Shown: positions 1-7,289, counted from the first letter of the stretch. The stretch is 10,305 nt of DNA from Magnetococcales bacterium (GCA_015228995.1 JADGCM010000054.1:1-10305); one strand, 5' to 3'. Notes: a model not told the origin generated them from the sequence alone. Made by a program: numbers and translations.

Positions 1-60
1 AATCCGATGATCAAAATTGCCAATATTGTGGCCTTAATGATCGTTTCGCTGATTGTGTAA
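1..60 (+). CDS. hppA: Membrane-bound H+-translocating pyrophosphatase, C-terminal end only (partial)
   Basis: Frame 1 is open from the window edge to a TAA at 58-60 and encodes 19 residues, NPMIKIANIVALMIVSLIV. The NP-(M/L)-IK-(I/V)-x-N-(I/V)-VAL start, followed by a hydrophobic run to the stop, resembles the end of the last transmembrane helix of membrane pyrophosphatases, where an NPLIKVMN-like segment closes the protein. Such enzymes couple PPi hydrolysis to H+ (or Na+) export across the cytoplasmic membrane and can in principle run in reverse to make PPi. The gene lies just upstream of aprB on the same strand, 75 bases from its start codon. The assignment rests on a very short tail; another multi-helix membrane protein is possible. 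The catalytic loops that would settle it lie outside the window. Confidence 0.6.
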   Translation, partial: NPMIKIANIVALMIVSLIV

Positions 61-70
61 CCCCGGTTTC

Positions 71-95
71 GCCCTCTCCCGTTGGGGGAGGGGGC
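71..95. repeat. GC-rich imperfect hairpin, degraded copy of the palindromic repeat family
   Basis: GCCCTCTCCC (71-80) faces GGGAGGGGGC (86-95) with one mismatch and a 5-base loop. It has the same CCCTCTCCC/GGGAGAGGG core as the repeats at 2532-2625 and 7222-7289. It sits between the hppA stop and the aprB ribosome binding site. It could limit read-through or stabilise the upstream mRNA end; no T-run follows, so it is not a classic intrinsic terminator. Confidence 0.55.
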
Positions 96-120
96 GGAGA
101 GAATCGAACGAAAGTATATA

Positions 121-127
121 GAAAGGA
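121..127 (+). promoter_or_regulatory. aprB ribosome binding site
   Basis: GAAAGGA lies 8 bases before the ATG at 136. It decides the start: the frame is open further upstream from a TTG at 82, but that start would lie inside the GC-rich hairpin, lacks a ribosome binding site and adds 18 residues not expected before the MPSFV N-terminus of AprB. Confidence 0.7.
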
Positions 128-135
128 ATAGGGTC

Positions 136-561
136 ATGCCAAGTTTCGTCATGGCTGAGAAGTGCGACGGTTGCAAAGGGCAAGACAAGACTGCTTGCAT
201 GTATATTTGCCCGAGCGACATCATGAAGTTAGACAAGGAGCGGATGAAGGGCTACAACCAGGAGCCTGATCAGTGCTGGGAGTGTTATAATTGCGTCAAG
301 ATTTGTCCACAGCAGGCCATTGAGGTCCGTGCTTATGCCGACATCGTGCCGATGGAAGGCAAAGTGATTCCGATGCGTGGTTCTGATTCGATCATGTGGA
401 CCGTCAAATTCCGCAATGGCAATGTCAAGCGGTTTAAGTTTCCGATTCGTACCACGCCGGAGGGTTCGATTGATCCTTACGCGGGTAAGCCGGCGGCTGA
501 TCTCTCCAAGATCGCTCAGCCTGGGTTTTTCACCCATAGTCAGCCGTTGCGTAAGTTATAA
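136..561 (+). CDS. aprB: Adenylylsulfate (APS) reductase beta subunit, 2x[4Fe-4S] ferredoxin
   Basis: 141-residue iron-sulfur subunit of dissimilatory APS reductase, which in the cytoplasm interconverts APS plus two electrons with sulfite plus AMP. In sulfur oxidisers it runs toward APS. Two cysteine clusters are visible: C10, C13, C21 and C25 (CDGCKGQDKTACMYIC), then C47, C50, C53 and C57 (CWECYNCVKIC), each followed by proline as in bacterial ferredoxins. The longer spacing C13-x7-C21 in the first cluster is typical of AprB. The rest of the chain, from about residue 60, is the tail that wraps around AprA, with the expected WTVKFRNG and FPIRTTPEG segments. Length matches the family. aprA follows after 34 bases, in the order (aprB then aprA) usual for this enzyme, so the two are almost certainly cotranscribed. 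Confidence 0.96.
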   Translation: MPSFVMAEKCDGCKGQDKTACMYICPSDIMKLDKERMKGYNQEPDQCWECYNCVKICPQQAIEVRAYADIVPMEGKVIPMRGSDSIMWTVKFRNGNVKRFKFPIRTTPEGSIDPYAGKPAADLSKIAQPGFFTHSQPLRKL

Positions 562-580
562 TTTCGGTCGTGTGTGATTG

Positions 581-588
581 AGGAGGAG
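581..588 (+). promoter_or_regulatory. aprA ribosome binding site
   Basis: AGGAGGAG is close to a perfect anti-16S match and lies 7 bases before the ATG at 596. It fixes that ATG as the start rather than the TTG at 578, which would overlap the site itself. Its strength fits a highly expressed catabolic enzyme. Confidence 0.8.
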
Positions 589-595
589 TGCTGTT

Positions 596-2521
596 ATGGG
601 AAGTTTTGGTAATCCCGATATTGTTGAAGTTGATACCGATATTCTGATTATTGGTGGCGGCATGGCCGCTTGCGGCGCCGCCTTTGAGGTGATGCGCTGG
701 AAGCCGGCGGATATGCGGGTGCGTTTGGTTGACAAGGCGGCTATGGAGCGCAGCGGCGCTGTGGCGATGGGGTTGTCGGCAATCAATACCTATTTGGGCG
801 AGCAAGACGCTTGCGACTACGTGCGCATGGTCAGCAACGACTTGATGGGCATTGTCCGTGATGACCTAATTTTTGATGTCGGTCGCCATGTGGATGACTC
901 GGTCCATCTGTTTGAGGAGTGGGGCTTGCCGATCTGGAAACAGCCTGGCGATGAGAACACCCCTCTCAAAGATGGTGGTAAGCCGGTGCGTTCTGGCAAA
1001 TGGCAGATCATGATCAATGGCGAGAGCTACAAGGTGTTGGTAGCTGAGGCGGCGAAGAAGGCTCTGGGGATGGAGAACATCCAAGAGCGGATCTTCATTG
1101 TTAAGTTGTTGCTGGATGCCAACGAAGACAATCGCATTGCCGGTGCGGTGGGCTTCTCCAACCGTGAGGATAAAATCTACGTCTATCGTTCCAATGCCAT
1201 TTTGCTAGTGGCTGGTGGGGCGGTAAATGTCTTCCGTCCTCGTTCGGTGGCGGAAGGGATGGGTCGTACTTGGTATCCGGTCTGGAATGCTGGTTCGACT
1301 TATGCCATGGCGGCTTTGGCGGGTGCCGAGTTGACCATGATGGAGAATCGCTTTGTGCCGGCGCGTTTCAAGGACGGTTATGGCCCGGTGGGGGCTTGGT
1401 TCCTGCTGTTTAAGGCCAAGGCCACCAATGGCCGTGGTGAGAACTACCTAGAGACCAACAAGGAGATGCTGCAACAGTATCCGCCTTATGGTCAGGCGGC
1501 GGTGCCGGCCACCTGCTTGCGTAATCATCTGATGATGAAGGAAATGCGTGAGGGCCGTGGTCCAATCCTGATGCGTACTGATTTGGCTTTGCAGGCATTG
1601 GCCAAATCCTACGAAGATGAATTTGGTGCCAAGGAAGCGCAGAAGAAGATCAAACACCTGGAGGCCGAGGCTTGGGAAGATTTTCTCGATATGTGCATTG
1701 GTCAGGCGGGTGTTTGGGCCGGTGAGAATATCGAGCCGGAGAAGCGTCCTTCAGAGTTGATGCCGACGGAGCCCTATTTCTTAGGTTCTCACTCGGGTTG
1801 TTGTGGCATTTGGGTCAGTGGCCCGGACGACATTGGCGCCCCGGCCGAGTGGCACTGGGGCTATCGCAGCATGACCACGGTCAATGGCTTGTTTACCGCT
1901 GGTGATGGGGTAGGGGCCTCTGGTCATAAGTTCTCCTCTGGTTCCCATGCTGAGGGGCGTATTGCGGCCAAGGCGATGGTGAAGTGGTGTTTGGACCACA
2001 AGGACTACAAGCCGAAATTGGCACAAGATCCGAAGGAGTTTGCCGAGGAGATCTACAAGCCGGTACGTAATTACTTGGCCCACAAGGATTTCAGCACCGC
2101 AGTTGATGTCAATCCGCACTACATCACGCCGAGGATGTTGCAGGCGCGGTTGCAGAAGATCATGGACGAATACGTGGCCGGTGTTGGTACCATGTATGTC
2201 ACCAATGAGATGATGATGACCATTGCTGTTGATAAGATCCAAGAGCTGAAAAAGGACTCGGAGAAGATGCGGGCGATGGATTTGCACGAGCTGACCCGTG
2301 CCTGGGAGAATTATCATCGTATTTTGGCGGGTGAGGCCCATCTGCGCCACATGTTGTTCCGCAAGGAGACCCGTTATCCCGGGTTCTATTACAACAAGGA
2401 TTACGATTTCGTCGATGAGGTCAACTGGAAGTGTTTTGTCAACAGCCGGATCGATCCCAAGACTGGCGAGTGGACCACTTTCAAGCGGGCCCATCACGAT
2501 TTGGTGCCAAAGCAGAAGTAA
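596..2521 (+). CDS. aprA: Adenylylsulfate (APS) reductase alpha subunit, FAD flavoprotein
   Basis: 641-residue catalytic subunit of dissimilatory APS reductase, belonging to the fumarate reductase/succinate dehydrogenase flavoprotein group. The FAD dinucleotide-binding motif is at residues 16-27 (ILIIGGGMAACG) after the usual MGSFGNP start. Next come the conserved VDKAAMERSGAVAMGLSAIN region that binds FAD, the ENRFVPARFKDGYGPVGAW segment that lines the substrate site, and the SGCCGIWVSGPDD and TAGDGVGASGHKFSSGSHAEGR segments that complete the flavin pocket. The C-terminal YPGFYYNKDYDFVDEVNWK and the RIDPKTGEW end are also typical. Length is normal and no lesion is seen. It forms a heterodimer with AprB, which passes electrons from the flavin to an acceptor. 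Without sulfite-reductase genes in view, direction is inferred from organism type only: oxidation of sulfite to APS is favoured, but a sulfate reducer cannot be formally excluded from these genes alone. Confidence 0.97.
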   Translation: MGSFGNPDIVEVDTDILIIGGGMAACGAAFEVMRWKPADMRVRLVDKAAMERSGAVAMGLSAINTYLGEQDACDYVRMVSNDLMGIVRDDLIFDVGRHVDDSVHLFEEWGLPIWKQPGDENTPLKDGGKPVRSGKWQIMINGESYKVLVAEAAKKALGMENIQERIFIVKLLLDANEDNRIAGAVGFSNREDKIYVYRSNAILLVAGGAVNVFRPRSVAEGMGRTWYPVWNAGSTYAMAALAGAELTMMENRFVPARFKDGYGPVGAWFLLFKAKATNGRGENYLETNKEMLQQYPPYGQAAVPATCLRNHLMMKEMREGRGPILMRTDLALQALAKSYEDEFGAKEAQKKIKHLEAEAWEDFLDMCIGQAGVWAGENIEPEKRPSELMPTEPYFLGSHSGCCGIWVSGPDDIGAPAEWHWGYRSMTTVNGLFTAGDGVGASGHKFSSGSHAEGRIAAKAMVKWCLDHKDYKPKLAQDPKEFAEEIYKPVRNYLAHKDFSTAVDVNPHYITPRMLQARLQKIMDEYVAGVGTMYVTNEMMMTIAVDKIQELKKDSEKMRAMDLHELTRAWENYHRILAGEAHLRHMLFRKETRYPGFYYNKDYDFVDEVNWKCFVNSRIDPKTGEWTTFKRAHHDLVPKQK

Positions 2522-2531
2522 GTTTGTTTTT

Positions 2532-2625
2532 CCCTCGCCCCCTAGCCCCTCTCCCACAAGGGGAGAGGGGGGTATGAGGCGACCTCTTCACCCTCTCCCC
2601 TTGTGGGAGAGGGTAGGGTGAGGGG
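2532..2625. repeat. Paired inverted GC-rich palindromic repeats (REP/BIME-like)
   Basis: Two hairpins lie in the aprA-ykgJ gap. The first pairs CCCCTCTCCC (2546-2555) with GGGAGAGGGG (2561-2570). The second pairs CCCTCTCCC (2591-2599) with GGGAGAGGG (2605-2613). The second unit is close to the reverse complement of the first, and the outer arms (CCCTCGCCCCCTA at 2532-2544, TAGGGTGAGGGG at 2614-2625) also pair, so the whole block can fold as one large nested structure. The same family appears at 71-95 and 7222-7289, always between genes. It could protect the 3' end of aprBA mRNA or weaken transcription into the next gene. No T-run follows either stem. Confidence 0.8.
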
Positions 2626-2654
2626 TTTCTTGCCCATAAAAAACTGGACCGCTC

Positions 2655-3554
2655 ATGACCCAACAGAATTCCGAACAGATTGCTCAGGTGCTGCAACTCG
2701 ACGAGGAGATGCGCGATATGCCCAGTGAGGTGCGTAACGTCATCCAGCCGACGAGAATGACCCAGGGCGATACCTTCCAGTTTCGTTGTTATCCCGGCAT
2801 ATCCTGTTTTAATAGCTGCTGTAAAAACATTGAAATCATTTTGACCCCTTATGATATTTTGCGGTTGCGGCGGCGTCTGAATTTAACCGCCGAAGAGTTT
2901 CTTTACGCTTATGCGGATCCCACCGTGTTGCAACGGGGTGAAATACCAGTGGCGGTATTGCGTATGGACGGTGAGGGGGGCAGCTGTCCTTTTAACCGGC
3001 CAGAAGGATGCTCGGTTTACAGTGATCGACCTGTCAATTGCCGCTATTATCCCATTGGCATGGCCTTGCTGCATCGCCAGCAAGGTGGCAGCGACGAAGA
3101 GTTTTATTTGCTAATCAAAGAGCCTTTTTGCCAGGGTCATCACCAAGAGAAAAAATGGACTATAGCGGAGTGGCGCCAGGACCAGGGCTCTGATGGCTAT
3201 GATCGCCATAATCGTGGTTGGATGGAATTGATCCTGAAGCGACGAACGGCGGGAGATATGGCCAAAACCTCTACCCAATTGGCTGAGTTTTGTTACATGG
3301 CCAGTACCAACCCGGAAGAGTTCCGCCGCTTTGTGTTTGATTCGAGTTTTCTGAAACGTTACCAAGTCGATGCCGAGGTAGAACAATGCATCCGTGAGGA
3401 CGACGTCGCCCTGACCGAATTTGCCTTTGCTTGGCTCAAAAGTGTTTTGTTTGGCGATTCCTTTGTGCCGCCGCGGGCGGAGGCTATTGCCGAATTGAAA
3501 GAGCGTGGGGTACGCATTCGCCAGGCTGACCTTCTCTCTCCACAGCAAGAGTAA
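2655..3554 (+). CDS. YkgJ-family cysteine-cluster protein (putative metal/Fe-S binding)
   Basis: 299-residue soluble protein. It carries the YkgJ/CxxCxxCC-type signature: C45, C51, C55 and C56 (FRCYPGISCFNSCC), then C111 (GGSCPF), C119 (EGCSVY), C129 (RPVNCRYYP) and a later C159 (EPFCQGH). The motif C-x2-F-N-x-P-x-G-C-x-V-Y-x-x-R-P-x-x-C-R-x-[YF]-P is characteristic of this family, which is thought to bind zinc or an iron-sulfur cluster; the reaction is unknown. The C-terminal half, from about residue 165, has no feature I recognise. The start is an ATG at 2655 with only a weak upstream site. The stop is 9 bases before the Nudix gene, so it probably heads a ykgJ-nudix-lpxK transcript. A role in sulfur metabolism because of the neighbouring aprBA is possible but not shown. 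Confidence 0.85.
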   Translation: MTQQNSEQIAQVLQLDEEMRDMPSEVRNVIQPTRMTQGDTFQFRCYPGISCFNSCCKNIEIILTPYDILRLRRRLNLTAEEFLYAYADPTVLQRGEIPVAVLRMDGEGGSCPFNRPEGCSVYSDRPVNCRYYPIGMALLHRQQGGSDEEFYLLIKEPFCQGHHQEKKWTIAEWRQDQGSDGYDRHNRGWMELILKRRTAGDMAKTSTQLAEFCYMASTNPEEFRRFVFDSSFLKRYQVDAEVEQCIREDDVALTEFAFAWLKSVLFGDSFVPPRAEAIAELKERGVRIRQADLLSPQQE

Positions 3555-3563
3555 TTCAGGCAC

Positions 3564-4004
3564 ATGGTGATCAGACCGGCAGGTCTCTTGGTGCGCCAAG
3601 GGCGGCTGTTGACCACATCTTATCGTTATGGTGCCGTCACCCGTCATACCCTTCCAGGGGGCAACCTAGAACCGGGAGAGTTGTTGAGCGACTGTCTACA
3701 GCGCGAATTCCGAGAGGAGCTAGGCTTGACGATCACAGTCGCCGAGCTGTTGTGGGTGGCGCAGACCCATGCTGGCGGCCGTGACGTGTTGCATCTGTTG
3801 TTTCGTAGCGAGGCCGACCAGGATCGTGAGCCGGTGTTGAATGTTGCCGCTACCCGTGCCAGTGGGGTGGCTTGGCTGGCGGCTGCCGAGCTTGCGACGG
3901 TTTCCCTCTATCCAGACCTTCGTGGGCCGTTGCAGTGCCTGTTAACCACCTCTTCTGAACCATCACCGTGTTATTTGGGCCAAATTGACCAGGATTGGAT
4001 TTGA
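3564..4004 (+). CDS. Nudix hydrolase
   Basis: 146-residue single-domain Nudix protein. The Nudix box G-x5-E-x7-R-E-U-x-E-E-x-G-U is complete: G33, E39, R47, E48, E51, E52 and G54 (GNLEPGELLSDCLQREFREE region). The three glutamates bind the Mg2+ used to cleave a nucleoside diphosphate linked to another group. The leading LPGG motif just before the box is common in this superfamily. The substrate cannot be told from the sequence; nucleotide sugars, NDP-alcohols or oxidised nucleotides are all possible. The N-terminus MVIRPAGLLVRQGRLL forms the first strands. It starts 9 bases after the ykgJ stop with a poor ribosome binding site (AGG at 3558), and its TGA overlaps the lpxK ATG, suggesting translational coupling. 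Confidence 0.9.
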   Translation: MVIRPAGLLVRQGRLLTTSYRYGAVTRHTLPGGNLEPGELLSDCLQREFREELGLTITVAELLWVAQTHAGGRDVLHLLFRSEADQDREPVLNVAATRASGVAWLAAAELATVSLYPDLRGPLQCLLTTSSEPSPCYLGQIDQDWI

Positions 4005-5110
4005 TGACCGATCACTGGCTGGAGCTGCTTGCCGGTCGGTGCCTCGCTACCCCTCTGGAACAAATTATTTTAGCGTCGCTGCGTCCTCTTGGATCTGGCT
4101 ATGGCCTGCTGCAAGCTGTACGTGCCGCAGCTTATCGCCGTCGATGGTTACCGTCGTTCCGTGCTCCCTGTCCGGTGGTCAGTGTCGGTAATCTGACCAG
4201 TGGCGGTACCGGCAAGACCCCGCTTGTGGCTTGGATCGGGCGTTATCTCTCTGCTGCTGGGGTGCCGATCGCCATCGTTAGTCGCGGCTATAAAAATCGC
4301 TCTTCCGATGCCGTGACCTGTGTGGCGGACCGTAGTGGTATCCGGCTGACCCCTCCAGTAGCAGCCGATGAAGCCTTCATGCTGGCGCGTCAATTGCCCG
4401 GTGTCCCCATCCTGACCAGTCCCCATCGGCGCTTGGCGACCGCCATGGCCGTCGACAAATTTGGTGCTCAGGGCATCCTGCTTGATGATGGCTTCCAACA
4501 TTTGGCCGTGGCGCGTGACTTGAACTTGGTGCTGATCGATAGTCACGCCCCTTTTGGTAATGGCCGGTTGCTGCCTGCGGGCCTGTTGCGGGAGTCGCCA
4601 TCGGCGCTGTTGCGCAGCGACGCTGTGATCATGACCCGTGCCGACCAAGAAGAGGCCGTCATGACCACCACAATGGCTTGGTTGCGTGATGTTGCGCCTA
4701 ACCGACCTTTGCTACGGGCCATCCACCGACCGCTAGCTTGGCTACCGCTCAACGATCAGCGCACGCCACGGCCTTTGTCACAGTTGCAAGGTGAGATTGT
4801 GTTTGCCTTTTGCGCCATTGCCCAACCACAATCCTTCCGGCAGACGTTGGAACAACTTGGCTTGTCGGTGTCCGGGATGATGACCTTTCGTGATCACCAT
4901 TTCTTCACTACCGATGACTACACCGCGATTATGCAGCGCGCCCGTGCTAGCGGCGCCACCGCCGTGGTTTGTACCGAGAAGGATATGGTCAAAATAAAAT
5001 TGTCGAAACCGGTCTTCTCTTTGTCCTGTTACGCTCTGGCCATTGAAATCGCATTTCCCGAACCCCCCGTTTGGTTGCAGCAGCGGTTGCAACAGCTGTT
5101 TGCCATTTAG
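4004..5110 (+). CDS. lpxK: Tetraacyldisaccharide 4'-kinase (lipid A biosynthesis)
   Basis: 368-residue LpxK, which transfers phosphate from ATP to the 4' position of the lipid A disaccharide on the inner face of the cytoplasmic membrane. The N-terminal stretch (residues about 17-45) is the hydrophobic membrane-associated helix. The P-loop is at residues 61-73 (VGNLTSGGTGKTP, with K71 and T72), followed by IVSRGYKNRS at 91-100 and the LpxK hallmark LLDDGFQHL at 159-167, whose D162 and H166 correspond to catalytic residues. The C-terminus has the TEKDMVK motif near residue 326. The ATG at 4004 is preferred over the TTG at 3995 because AGGA at 3991 lies 9 bases before it and it forms a TGATG junction with the Nudix gene. 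The gene converges on the reverse DUF3108 gene with a 4-base overlap of the stops. Confidence 0.96.
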   Translation: MTDHWLELLAGRCLATPLEQIILASLRPLGSGYGLLQAVRAAAYRRRWLPSFRAPCPVVSVGNLTSGGTGKTPLVAWIGRYLSAAGVPIAIVSRGYKNRSSDAVTCVADRSGIRLTPPVAADEAFMLARQLPGVPILTSPHRRLATAMAVDKFGAQGILLDDGFQHLAVARDLNLVLIDSHAPFGNGRLLPAGLLRESPSALLRSDAVIMTRADQEEAVMTTTMAWLRDVAPNRPLLRAIHRPLAWLPLNDQRTPRPLSQLQGEIVFAFCAIAQPQSFRQTLEQLGLSVSGMMTFRDHHFFTTDDYTAIMQRARASGATAVVCTEKDMVKIKLSKPVFSLSCYALAIEIAFPEPPVWLQQRLQQLFAI

Positions 5111-5865
5111 GGATGATGCGCCACTAAATCAACGGCGATGGCACCAATTTTGACCTTGCTCTCGATTCGCACCGGCAGACGACGGTCGTCATCGGTCAGC
5201 CAGACCGTCAGATCACCTTTGTGACGGAGCAACTTAGAGTCTGGTAGCTGTGGGTAGACCGGCATTACCTCGAATTGTCCCACTGGGGTGAGGCGTTTTT
5301 CCCGCTCCCCGACGGAGAGGTGTACCGAAGCAATTTTATCGCCATCGACGATATGCTCATCGAATTGTAATCCGGGCTGCAGTTGTGCTAGGCTGCGCAC
5401 CCGATAGAGCAGTGTCAATGGGTCGTCTACCTGAAACTCTGCGACCTCCATGGTAGTTGGCTCTTGTTCATCGACTGTACGTACCACGACACCCTCTTGG
5501 CGGCGGAATCGATATTCGGTGCGTTTGTTGCGGTGGCCCTGTCGTTTGATATGTACATCGGTCAGCATAGCCCGGCCGTGTCCTGTTCCATAAGTTAGGA
5601 ACAGGTCGTTGATTCTGTACAGCGTCTGTACCAGACCAAGCCCCCGCAAGGTCCCCCTGATCTGGTAATCTCCGCCCCGTTGTTGTGGTTCAGTGTCTGT
5701 GTGCTGATACTCCAGCGTTGCCTCACCAGCGGGCACAGGCAAGTGAGTCCAACTGATATTGAACACCAGACGCTCCTCGGCCGCAGCCCCAACGGCTTGT
5801 TCGGCTCCCTGGGCGGAAGAGCAGCCAATGACCGCCGATAGAATCAGTAACCACCCAAGAGTCAT
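5107..5865 (-). CDS. DUF3108 family exported protein, possible lipoprotein
   Basis: 252-residue protein with a short hydrophobic N-terminus (residues 3-14) ending in VIGC at 12-15, which fits a lipobox with C15 as the lipidated residue. The n-region has no lysine or arginine, which is unusual for a signal peptide; an in-frame stop lies just upstream, so no longer start exists. From about residue 32 the chain is a beta-rich domain with DUF3108 features: LVFNISWTHLPVPAGEATLEY at the start, DDPLTLLYRVRSL near the middle, DGDKIASVHLSVGEREKRLTPVGQFEV, and the late VWLTDDDRRLPVRIESKVKIG segment. The family is periplasmic or outer-membrane associated, of unknown function. Its ATG overlaps the TGA of the ion-channel gene (ATGA), so it is the second gene of that operon. 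Confidence 0.85.
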   Translation of the reverse strand: MTLGWLLILSAVIGCSSAQGAEQAVGAAAEERLVFNISWTHLPVPAGEATLEYQHTDTEPQQRGGDYQIRGTLRGLGLVQTLYRINDLFLTYGTGHGRAMLTDVHIKRQGHRNKRTEYRFRRQEGVVVRTVDEQEPTTMEVAEFQVDDPLTLLYRVRSLAQLQPGLQFDEHIVDGDKIASVHLSVGEREKRLTPVGQFEVMPVYPQLPDSKLLRHKGDLTVWLTDDDRRLPVRIESKVKIGAIAVDLVAHHP

Positions 5866-7172
5866 GCTGAGTTAAAGTCGCTTTTCTTGAGGCGCTCCTG
5901 GATAAAGAGCTCCAGTGAGGCCCGGAAGGCCGGATAACGGCGCAATGCTTCGTCAAAATCTTCCTTCTTCAGTTCGAATACATTACAGAACGTAATGGCT
6001 TGAACAGTGGCTACCCGTGGCATGTCGTACAACAAGGCCATCTCCCCAAAGGCACTTTGGGTGCGTAATTTAGCGAGCATGGTCCCTTCTGGTGTTAGCA
6101 CTGACACCACACCATATATTAGGAAATACATCTCGCGACCAATATCACCAGCGTGGATGATGACCTCCCCTGGCATAAAGGAATGCTGTTTGGTACGATG
6201 GGCCAGTTCTTTCAGCAAGTCTGGCGATGCTTGCCGAAACAATTCCACTTTTTTTAGCATTTCAACGGTAATATGTTCAAGGATGCTATTGCGTAATGCC
6301 CCGGGAAGTTGATCCAGAACTTCCGCATCGTTGATGGCCCGCCCCATCAGGATGTGGCGATAAAAGCTGAAAATTTCGTTACGCAGCGAAGAGGGTAGGC
6401 GATGCTGGTGTAAAAACGAGGCCAAATGGGCCATGCGTTCACGCATTTTCTGCTGCACAATGTTGGCATTGGTCATCATTGAGGCAATATTACCGATTAC
6501 CAAACCGTACAGACCCACCCCAGATATGATGACAAAGATGGAATAGATGCGGCTGAGATTATCCTTGGGGGTGATATCCCCATAACCGACCGATGCCAAG
6601 GTGACAACGGTCCAATACAGGGCTTCTACCACCTCGGTCGTGACATCGCGCGACCCGTCTGGCGGTACCAACACCAGCCAACCATCGGCGATCCAGGAGA
6701 TTGATGCTATAATCCAAAAAATAATCAATATGATGCGAGCATGAAGCGGTAGTGGAAAGCCGTTGGCCGATTTATGGGAAAACTGTACCACCCGTGCTAA
6801 ACGAATCATACGCACGCAGGTGAAATACCGTGCCAACTCGGCATCACTGGTCATTACTAAAACCAACATGTCCCACGGGAAAGTGGCGACCAGATCTAGT
6901 GCAAACCAAGTTCGTACGTAGTGACGCCGCACCAACTTTTGTGCCGTCACAAAATCGCCATCTTCGAGGTAAGCAGTGCGAAAATGGATGAATATATCGA
7001 TGGTAAACATGAGCGTCAGCACGACGTTGACGACTTGCGTCCAAACGGGCACCTCAATGAAAGGCAGCAGCAAAAATGGAATAGAGAGCGCGTACCAAAT
7101 ACCGCCTAGCAAGGCAAAGTGATTCCAAACAATGCGCCACGGACTATCTGGATAGAGAACGGTCTGCTGCAT
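5862..7172 (-). CDS. Voltage-gated-type K+ channel with C-terminal cyclic-nucleotide-binding domain
   Basis: 436-residue inner-membrane channel resembling the eukaryotic CNG/HCN/EAG layout. S1 is near 17-38, S2 near 45-65 and S3 near 88-108. S4 (residues 121-134, RMIRLARVVQFSHK) carries spaced arginines. S5 is near 143-170, the pore helix and filter at 184-202 (WTVVTLASVGYGDITP) and S6 near 208-232. A C-linker follows (about 240-305), then a cyclic-nucleotide-binding fold (310-430) with the phosphate-binding cassette FGEMALLYDMPRVATV at 375-390, including E377 and R386, which would contact the cAMP or cGMP phosphate and ribose. The filter SVGYGD has serine where most K+ channels have threonine, so K+ selectivity is expected. 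Function is probably ligand-tuned K+ flux. It is first in an operon with the DUF3108 gene. Confidence 0.93.
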   Translation of the reverse strand: MQQTVLYPDSPWRIVWNHFALLGGIWYALSIPFLLLPFIEVPVWTQVVNVVLTLMFTIDIFIHFRTAYLEDGDFVTAQKLVRRHYVRTWFALDLVATFPWDMLVLVMTSDAELARYFTCVRMIRLARVVQFSHKSANGFPLPLHARIILIIFWIIASISWIADGWLVLVPPDGSRDVTTEVVEALYWTVVTLASVGYGDITPKDNLSRIYSIFVIISGVGLYGLVIGNIASMMTNANIVQQKMRERMAHLASFLHQHRLPSSLRNEIFSFYRHILMGRAINDAEVLDQLPGALRNSILEHITVEMLKKVELFRQASPDLLKELAHRTKQHSFMPGEVIIHAGDIGREMYFLIYGVVSVLTPEGTMLAKLRTQSAFGEMALLYDMPRVATVQAITFCNVFELKKEDFDEALRRYPAFRASLELFIQERLKKSDFNSA

Positions 7173-7221
7173 GGATTCCCCGCATTGAGTTGCGTGTTAA
7201 GTTGATGAGTGTGTCTTCGTA

Positions 7222-7289
7222 CCCCTCACCCTAGGCTGCTTTGTGCTCCCCCTCTCCACCTGTGGGAGAGGGGGCCGGGGGGTGAGGGG
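7222..7289. repeat. Large nested GC-rich palindrome between divergent genes (REP-like)
   Basis: The outer arms CCCCTCACCC (7222-7231) and GGGTGAGGGG (7280-7289) are perfectly complementary. Inside, CCCCCTCTCC (7248-7257) pairs perfectly with GGAGAGGGGG (7265-7274). Core and arms match the family seen at 2532-2625 and 71-95. It lies in the gap between the divergently transcribed channel gene and gmhB, upstream of both, so it is not a terminator of either gene and may affect both promoters or DNA structure there. Confidence 0.8.

Noticed and set aside
82..135. N-terminal extension of aprB from the TTG at 82
   Set aside because: The extension would be translated from the repeat hairpin, has no ribosome binding site, and AprB proteins begin at the MPSFV-like sequence encoded from 136.
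1781..2557. A 258-codon reverse-strand open frame across the 3' part of aprA
   Set aside because: It lies opposite a clearly real aprA, has no recognisable domain, and its 5' end runs into the palindromic repeat. It is a by-product of aprA codon bias.
2591..2625. Intrinsic terminator after aprA
   Set aside because: The stem is strong, but it is followed by a G-rich sequence and not a T-run. The same sequence recurs upstream of genes elsewhere, so a repeat element explains it better.
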